A stretch of DNA of 45,528 nucleotides, from NCBI GenBank assembly GCA_031550325.1, contig JAVBOR010000046.1:1-45528 (forward strand). Direction: 5' to 3'. This document shows positions 40,871-45,528 of the stretch, one piece after another (within the stretch, counting starts at the first letter, position 1; each line of letters begins with the position of its first letter). The position numbers and the translations under genes were made by a program. This DNA comes from JAVBTT01 sp031550325 (GTDB lineage: Bacteria > Bacillota > Clostridia > Oscillospirales > UBA929). The notes under the pieces were generated by a model. It saw only the letters and a program-made list of their open reading frames with translations. It ran no database searches and had not been told where the DNA came from.

Positions 40871-41314
40871 GTGGGCATTGCCGATATCATAGCGCATTTT
40901 CTGGATCAGACGCTTAAGCAGACGGACGGCGTCCTGGAGGTTTCGCGCGGGGATCTGGCGCAGCAGTTCGGCTGCGTTCCCAGCCAGATCAACTATGTGC
41001 TCACCACCCGTTTTTCCCCCGAGCACGGCTATATTGTCGAGACAAAGCGCGGCGGCGGCGGATACATTCGCATCACACGCGTCCAGCTCGGCCAGAACGC
41101 GCTGATCATGCACACCATCAACGCCATCGGCGACAGCATCGACGCCCGCAGCGCCACGGCACTGATTCAAAACCTGCGCTCGGTGCTGAGCGACGAGTTC
41201 ATCCGCGTGATCGTTGCCGCCGTTTCAGACAGCGCGCTGCGCGCCGCTGTCCCGCCGCTCAGGGACGAAGTCCGCGCCGGCGTCATCAAGCAGATTCTTC
41301 TGCAGATTATTTAG
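40871..41314 (+). CDS. ctsR: Transcriptional repressor CtsR (class III heat shock)
   Basis: CtsR represses clp genes and is released on heat stress or marked by McsB for degradation by ClpCP. The 147-aa protein starts GIADIIAHFLDQTL and shows the winged-HTH with the glycine-rich wing TKRGGGGYIRI that reads the heptad repeats. I chose the GTG at 40871 after GAGGGGG rather than the ATG at 40847, which lies within an operator heptad and lacks an SD. Its TAG stop is the first three bases of the MITE-like element at 41312. Confidence 0.95.
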   Translation: MGIADIIAHFLDQTLKQTDGVLEVSRGDLAQQFGCVPSQINYVLTTRFSPEHGYIVETKRGGGGYIRITRVQLGQNALIMHTINAIGDSIDARSATALIQNLRSVLSDEFIRVIVAAVSDSALRAAVPPLRDEVRAGVIKQILLQII

Positions 41315-41472
41315 AGCAAATTGAATTACTATTGCCTCAGTTCGCCGGTCTTTTTGCCCCCATGCTGCGCGGAGCTCCCTTGCAAGGCACAAAGATTAGC
41401 GGCTGTCGCGCCGCTTGCCAAAAAGCAAAAACACCCGGCTCCTTTCCAGCCACCATAAATCATTTTGCTCTA
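41312..41472. mobile_element. Candidate MITE (161 bp) between ctsR and mcsA
   Basis: The ends are 17-bp terminal inverted repeats matching at 15 positions: TAGAGCAAATTGAATTA (41312-41328) and the complement of TAGAGCAAAATGATTTA (41456-41472). TA at both outer edges fits a TA target duplication, as in IS630/mariner-derived elements. No coding capacity is seen inside. The SD of mcsA follows at once. I found no second copy in the window. Confidence 0.6.
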
Positions 41473-41486
41473 GGAGGCGTCCATTG

Positions 41487-41819
41487 ATGTTTTGGATACA
41501 GCCGCTCCAGCCTCAACCCTCGTATCCGCCGTGCCCCTTCTGCGGCGCGGCCATTCAGACCATCGCCAAAACCGAACGGGTCGGCTGCGCTCAATGCTAT
41601 ACGCACTACCGCCAGCTGCTGACCCCTTACATCCGCCGCATCCACGGTCAGGCCTCCCACATCGGGCGCGCTCCCTCCACGGACGGCGCAATGATCGCCC
41701 TGAAAAAGAAGCAGGCCGAGCTGGAAACGCGGCTCGCCGCGGCCATTGTGGAGCAGGACTTTGAAACCTGCGCGGCGCTTCGGGACGAGATTAACGCGTT
41801 AAAGGAGGGCGGCAAATGA
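41487..41819 (+). CDS. mcsA: McsA, activator of the protein arginine kinase (short form)
   Basis: McsA binds zinc and activates McsB. This version is 110 aa, against about 180 in Bacillus. One pair of CXXC motifs remains (CPFC at 16-19 and CAQC at 34-37), followed by the RIHG linker (LTPYIRRIHGQASHIGR) and a C-terminal UVR motif (about 75-108). The N-terminal zinc pair of the longer family members is missing. The ATG at 41487 follows TAGGAGG, directly after the MITE-like element. Its stop overlaps the mcsB start (ATGA). Confidence 0.9.
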   Translation: MFWIQPLQPQPSYPPCPFCGAAIQTIAKTERVGCAQCYTHYRQLLTPYIRRIHGQASHIGRAPSTDGAMIALKKKQAELETRLAAAIVEQDFETCAALRDEINALKEGGK

Positions 41820-42817
41820 ACACCGTGCTGATTTCCTATCGCGTGCGCCTGGCGCGCAACCTAAAAGACATTCCGTTTCCCGGCTTCATGTCCAAGGGTC
41901 AGACAGAGGCGCTGCTGGACCGCGTGTCGGCCGTTTTGACGGGCGCAGGCGGCGGGAAGGAGTTCACAGCCCGGCACTTATCGGCGTCCAACGCTCTGGA
42001 GGCGCGGGCTCTGGCCGAGCAGCACCTGATCTCCCCCGAGTTTGTCATGTCGTCCCAGCCCCGGTGCGTCATCCTCAGCAGGGACAATTCGGTCAGCGTC
42101 ATGGTCAACGAGGAGGACCACCTGCGCATTCAGGCGTTCGGCAAGGATCTTGACGCCGCCTGGAAGAAGGCCACGGCCCTTGACGGGCTTCTGGACGAAA
42201 GCCTTGTGTTCGCGTTTGACGAGTCTCTGGGCTATCTGACCGCCTGCCCGACCAACCTCGGCACGGCGCTTCGCGTCTCGGCGCTGCTTCATCTTCCCGC
42301 GCTGACTGAGACCGGCGTGATCAGCCGGATCATCCACTCGGCGTCCCAAATGGGGCTCACGATTCGCGGCCTGTACGGCGAGGGCACATCGGCGCGCTGG
42401 GGGTATTACCAGATTTCCAACAGAATCACGCTCGGCGTGTCGGAGGAGGACATTCTCCTGAGGCTGACCGAAATCGTGTCCTCCATCGTCGACCATGAAC
42501 TCAACATGCGCCTAGCGCTGTATGAGCGCGACAAGCTGAGCTTTGATGACCGCGTCTGGCGCGCGCTGGGCCTGCTGACGCACGCGCGCCGCATCAGCGG
42601 CCAGGAGGCCATGGAAGCGCTGTCAACGCTGCGCATGGGCGCCGAGCTCAGCGGACTGAACCTCCCGGTGGCTTCGGCGGACGCGCTGCTTCACGAAACA
42701 CAACCGTCGGTTCTGGCGCTTCACTATGACGCGGAGGAGTCTCCGGTCAAGCGGGATATCGCCCGCGCCCAACATCTTAGAACCGCGCTGAAAGGAGCAC
42801 ACATACATGAACAATAG
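41816..42817 (+). CDS. mcsB: Protein arginine kinase McsB
   Basis: McsB phosphorylates arginines, marking CtsR and damaged proteins for ClpCP. The 333-aa protein has the guanidino kinase catalytic domain: SYRVRLARNLKDIPFP at the start, VMVNEEDHLRIQ and GYLTACPTNLGTALRVS are diagnostic. It begins about 20 residues later than the Bacillus protein, lacking its N-terminal leader, but the catalytic core is complete. The SD AAAGGAGGG lies at the end of mcsA. It overlaps clpC by 11 bases. Confidence 0.96.
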   Translation: MNTVLISYRVRLARNLKDIPFPGFMSKGQTEALLDRVSAVLTGAGGGKEFTARHLSASNALEARALAEQHLISPEFVMSSQPRCVILSRDNSVSVMVNEEDHLRIQAFGKDLDAAWKKATALDGLLDESLVFAFDESLGYLTACPTNLGTALRVSALLHLPALTETGVISRIIHSASQMGLTIRGLYGEGTSARWGYYQISNRITLGVSEEDILLRLTEIVSSIVDHELNMRLALYERDKLSFDDRVWRALGLLTHARRISGQEAMEALSTLRMGAELSGLNLPVASADALLHETQPSVLALHYDAEESPVKRDIARAQHLRTALKGAHIHEQ

Positions 42818-45224
42818 ATTCACCGAGCGCGCCCAGACGGCTTTTGAGCTTGCCCATGAAAGCGCCAGGCAGTACGGCCACGGATACGTCGGCAGCGAGC
42901 ACCTTTTACTCGGGCTCATCAGGGAGAACAACGGCGTGGCCGCCGGGGCGCTCAAGGCAGCCGGACTCAGCGAAAGCGCGTACGTCGCGAACATGCTGGA
43001 GGCCGTCGGGCAAGGCGAACCCGGGCAGCAGCCGCTGCAGGGCCTGACGCCGCGCACCAAGCATATTGTTGAAATCTCGGCGGCCGAAGCCGGACGGCTC
43101 GGCCACAAATATATCGGCACCGAGCACCTTCTGCTTGGCATTCTGCACGATCAGGACTCCATTGCCTGCCGGCTGCTGGCCTCCATGAACATCGATATCC
43201 GCCAGCTCTACGGTGACGTTGTGCGCACCATCGGCGGCCAGACGCCCGGTCAGGCATGGTCGCAGGCGCCCAACGCGCGCAAATCAGCCGAGGCCAAGAC
43301 CCTGACGCAGTTCGGTATTGATCTGACGCAGGCCGCCGCGGACGGCAAGCTTGATCCGGTGGTCGGGCGCGAACGCGAAATCGTGCGCGTCATTCAAATC
43401 CTCTCCCGCCGCACCAAGAACAACCCCGTCCTGCTCGGCGAGCCGGGCGTGGGCAAAACCGCCATCGCCGAAGGACTTGCGCAGAAAATGATTCAGGGAA
43501 GTGTGCCCGAAACGCTCCGTGACAAGCGCATCATCACGCTGGATCTCTCCGGTATGGTGGCCGGAACCAAGTACAGGGGCGAGTTTGAAGAGCGCCTGAA
43601 ACAGGCCATGGAGGAGATCAAGGCGGCGGGCAATATTATTTTGTTTATCGACGAGTTTCACACGCTCGTCGGCGCGGGCGCTGCAGAGGGCGCCATTGAC
43701 GCCGCCAACATTCTCAAGCCGGCGCTTTCGCGCGGGGAGGTTCAGGTGATCGGCGCGACCACGCTGGACGAGTACCGCAAGCACATTGAAAAGGACGCCG
43801 CGCTGGAGCGCCGGTTTCAGCCGGTTTCGGTGGGCGAGCCGACGCCCGAGGAGACTGTGGAAATTCTGTTCGGGCTGCGCGACAAATACGAGGCGCACCA
43901 CCGCGTGAAGATCACCGATGACGCCGTGCGCGCGGCGGTCAACCTCTCGATCAGATACATCGCCGACCGCTTCTTACCCGACAAGGCCATTGATCTGATT
44001 GACGAGGCAGCGTCCCGCCTGCGCATGAACACGCTGACCACTCCCGACGGGCTCAAGGCGCTGGAAGAAAAGGCCGAGGCCCTTCTGCATGAAAAAGAGG
44101 CCGCCGTGAACAACCAGCTTTTTGAGGAAGCAGCCCGCCTGCGCGACGAGGAGCGTCGCTGCCGCGCCGAGCTGGACGACGCCCGCGCCGCCTGGAAAAA
44201 GGATCACACCGGGTCGGGTGAAGTCACCGAGGAAGACGTTGCGATTGTGGTGTCGGGCTGGACGGGAGTTCCCGTGACCAAGCTCACCGAGGGCGAGGGG
44301 CAGAGGCTTCTGAACATGGAGGGCATTCTGCACGAGCGCGTCGTCGGCCAAGACGAGGCCGTCGCCGCAGTGGCCAAGGCCATTCGCCGCGGCCGGATCG
44401 GACTCAAGGATCCCAAACGTCCCACCGGCAGCTTCATCTTTCTGGGCCCGACCGGCGTGGGCAAAACCGAGCTTTGCAAGGCGCTTGCCGAGGCCATGTT
44501 CGGCGATGAGAGCGCCCTGCTACGCGTGGACATGTCGGAGTTTATGGAAAAGCACTCCACCAGCAAGCTCATCGGCTCCCCTCCGGGATATGTCGGCTAT
44601 GAAGAGGCCGGCGGCCTGACAGAGAAGGTGCGCCGCAGGCCCTACTGCGTTTTGCTGTTTGACGAGATCGAAAAAGCCCACCCCGACGTGTTCAACCTCA
44701 TGCTTCAAATTCTGGAGGACGGCGTACTGACCGACTCACACGGCCGAAAGGTCGACTTCAAGAATGCCATTGTCGTCATGACCTCCAACCTCGGCGCGCG
44801 CAGCATCACCGAGCCGAACCGTTTGGGCTTTATGGCCGAGGCAGACCGCGCGCAATCCGACAGCACCATCCGCTCCGCAGTCCTGTCCGAGCTTAAAAAG
44901 GCGTTCCGGCCGGAGTTTCTCAACCGCGTAGACGAGGTGATCGTGTTTCGCCAGCTCAGCCGCGAGGAGATCCGCAGTATCGCGCAAAAGATGCTGTCCG
45001 TCGTGTCAGACCGCATCTCCAAGCTGGGGATCGTGCTCAAGGTCGAGGATTCGGCTCTGGACTTCATTTCGCAGAAGGGATATGACCCTGTCTACGGAGC
45101 GCGCCCGCTTCGCCGCGTCATTCAAACGGAGATTGAGGACGCGCTGGCCGAAAAGATCCTTGACGGCAGCGTGACTGCCCAGGCGGTCATATCTGAAAAG
45201 GACGGACGCCTGATCATTGCCTGA
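42807..45224 (+). CDS. clpC: ATP-dependent Clp protease ATP-binding subunit ClpC
   Basis: ClpC is the AAA+ unfoldase that feeds ClpP and recognises phosphoarginine tags (805 aa). It has a double Clp-N domain (1-145), D1 with Walker A GEPGVGKTAI, a UVR-bearing middle domain (about 415-450) that binds McsA-type adaptors, and D2 with GPTGVGKTEL. The ATG follows AAAGGAGC within the end of mcsB. It completes a ctsR-mcsA-mcsB-clpC operon and is expected to be induced by heat and protein damage through CtsR. Confidence 0.98.
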   Translation: MNNRFTERAQTAFELAHESARQYGHGYVGSEHLLLGLIRENNGVAAGALKAAGLSESAYVANMLEAVGQGEPGQQPLQGLTPRTKHIVEISAAEAGRLGHKYIGTEHLLLGILHDQDSIACRLLASMNIDIRQLYGDVVRTIGGQTPGQAWSQAPNARKSAEAKTLTQFGIDLTQAAADGKLDPVVGREREIVRVIQILSRRTKNNPVLLGEPGVGKTAIAEGLAQKMIQGSVPETLRDKRIITLDLSGMVAGTKYRGEFEERLKQAMEEIKAAGNIILFIDEFHTLVGAGAAEGAIDAANILKPALSRGEVQVIGATTLDEYRKHIEKDAALERRFQPVSVGEPTPEETVEILFGLRDKYEAHHRVKITDDAVRAAVNLSIRYIADRFLPDKAIDLIDEAASRLRMNTLTTPDGLKALEEKAEALLHEKEAAVNNQLFEEAARLRDEERRCRAELDDARAAWKKDHTGSGEVTEEDVAIVVSGWTGVPVTKLTEGEGQRLLNMEGILHERVVGQDEAVAAVAKAIRRGRIGLKDPKRPTGSFIFLGPTGVGKTELCKALAEAMFGDESALLRVDMSEFMEKHSTSKLIGSPPGYVGYEEAGGLTEKVRRRPYCVLLFDEIEKAHPDVFNLMLQILEDGVLTDSHGRKVDFKNAIVVMTSNLGARSITEPNRLGFMAEADRAQSDSTIRSAVLSELKKAFRPEFLNRVDEVIVFRQLSREEIRSIAQKMLSVVSDRISKLGIVLKVEDSALDFISQKGYDPVYGARPLRRVIQTEIEDALAEKILDGSVTAQAVISEKDGRLIIA

Positions 45225-45225
45225 A

Positions 45226-45528
45226 AGAACATTCTGTTCTTTTAGGTAAAACGGAGGGCCGGATCAAACCGCTGAGGCGGTTTGCGAAAAACGGCTCCCC
45301 CGGAGTGAATCCGGGAAAGCCGTACAGTTTATCTTTATTGGTTTTCAGTAAGGCAAGAGCCTGCCGGCTATGCCGGCAGGCTCGGGGCCTGTAGACAAAG
45401 GCCGCCTCTTCGTTCCTTTGCGCAAAACCACGTCGAGCCTGACGCCGAAGGCGGCGGGTCCCTGCTGGACTGGTTGAGCGCAAAGCATGGAAACAAGTGA
45501 CTTTCACGGATTCACTCCGGGAAAGTCA
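45226..45528. repeat. Intergenic mosaic repeat, copy H (two units head to head, cut by the window end)
   Basis: After clpC come m1 (AAAGAACA/TGTTCTTT), m2 (45265-45284), m3 (ACGGCT/AGCCGT, 45291-45323), a shortened core (45352-45383, GAGCCTGCCGGC palindrome) and then an inverted second unit. In that unit the core is closed by CTTTGCGC/GCGCAAAG plus AACCA/TGGTT (45416-45485), and m3 (TGACTTTC/GAAAGTCA) ends exactly at the window edge. 45388-45472 is the inverted copy of 48-132. The first hairpin probably terminates clpC. Confidence 0.85.

Noticed and set aside
48..45472. The 85-bp inverted copies as ends of a 45-kb composite transposon
   Set aside because: The enclosed genes are ordinary housekeeping genes, no transposase is present and further family copies lie inside.

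Overview
The window looks like a chromosomal segment of a GC-rich anaerobic member of the Firmicutes, class Clostridia. The pointers are maturases for [FeFe]-hydrogenase with a TM1266-type regulator, a ctsR-mcsA-mcsB-clpC heat-shock operon, a perfect CIRCE operator on htpG, a long single-chain PurL and many GTG/TTG starts with strong Shine-Dalgarno (SD) sequences. Genus cannot be fixed from the sequence. I found no tRNA, rRNA, CRISPR array, phage gene or transposase gene.

Layout. 126-3250 (minus): a sigma-A promoter, an RNA leader of about 175 nt ending in a terminator, then a TM1266-like regulator, hydG and hydE. 3378-9919 (minus): oligopeptide ABC importer oppA-oppB-oppC-oppD-oppF with its promoter. 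10520-13014 (minus): cheR-cheB-cheD. 13361-15316 (minus): htpG under CIRCE. 15346-16557 (minus): an EAL-HDOD protein, divergent from a methyltransferase (16832-17584, plus). 17588-18775 (minus): a degenerate NtrC-like regulator. 19020-21808 (minus): AEC transporter, ECF S component, pyrE and radC with overlapping ends, divergent from purL-egsA (21899-26856, plus). 27026-27748 (minus): a metallo-beta-lactamase-fold hydrolase. 27989-32121 (plus): a heterodimeric ABC exporter. 32447-34630 (minus): a hybrid histidine kinase. 34711-37461 (minus): secA, divergent from prfB plus a small Cys-rich protein (37595-38956). 39071-39943 (minus): rsmI. 40262-40432 (minus): a 2[4Fe-4S] ferredoxin missed by length-limited ORF calling. 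40581-40745: a probable small gene with its own terminator. 40767-45224 (plus): CtsR boxes, ctsR, a candidate MITE, mcsA, mcsB, clpC.

Stress control is layered: HrcA/CIRCE for htpG and CtsR for the clpC operon. Peptide uptake, chemotaxis adaptation and H2 metabolism fit a motile fermenter that uses peptides.

The most unusual feature is a family of intergenic nested-hairpin repeats (copies near 48-132, 10130-10470, 26872-26990, 32160-32416, 39011-39053, 39978-40254 and 45226-45528, with a degenerate one near 13226). Their outer arms differ between copies yet stay complementary within each copy, as expected of selected RNA or DNA secondary structure. Every copy lies at the 3' end of at least one gene. 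Other items worth attention are the structured hyd leader RNA and a 161-bp MITE-like element whose first bases form the ctsR stop codon.
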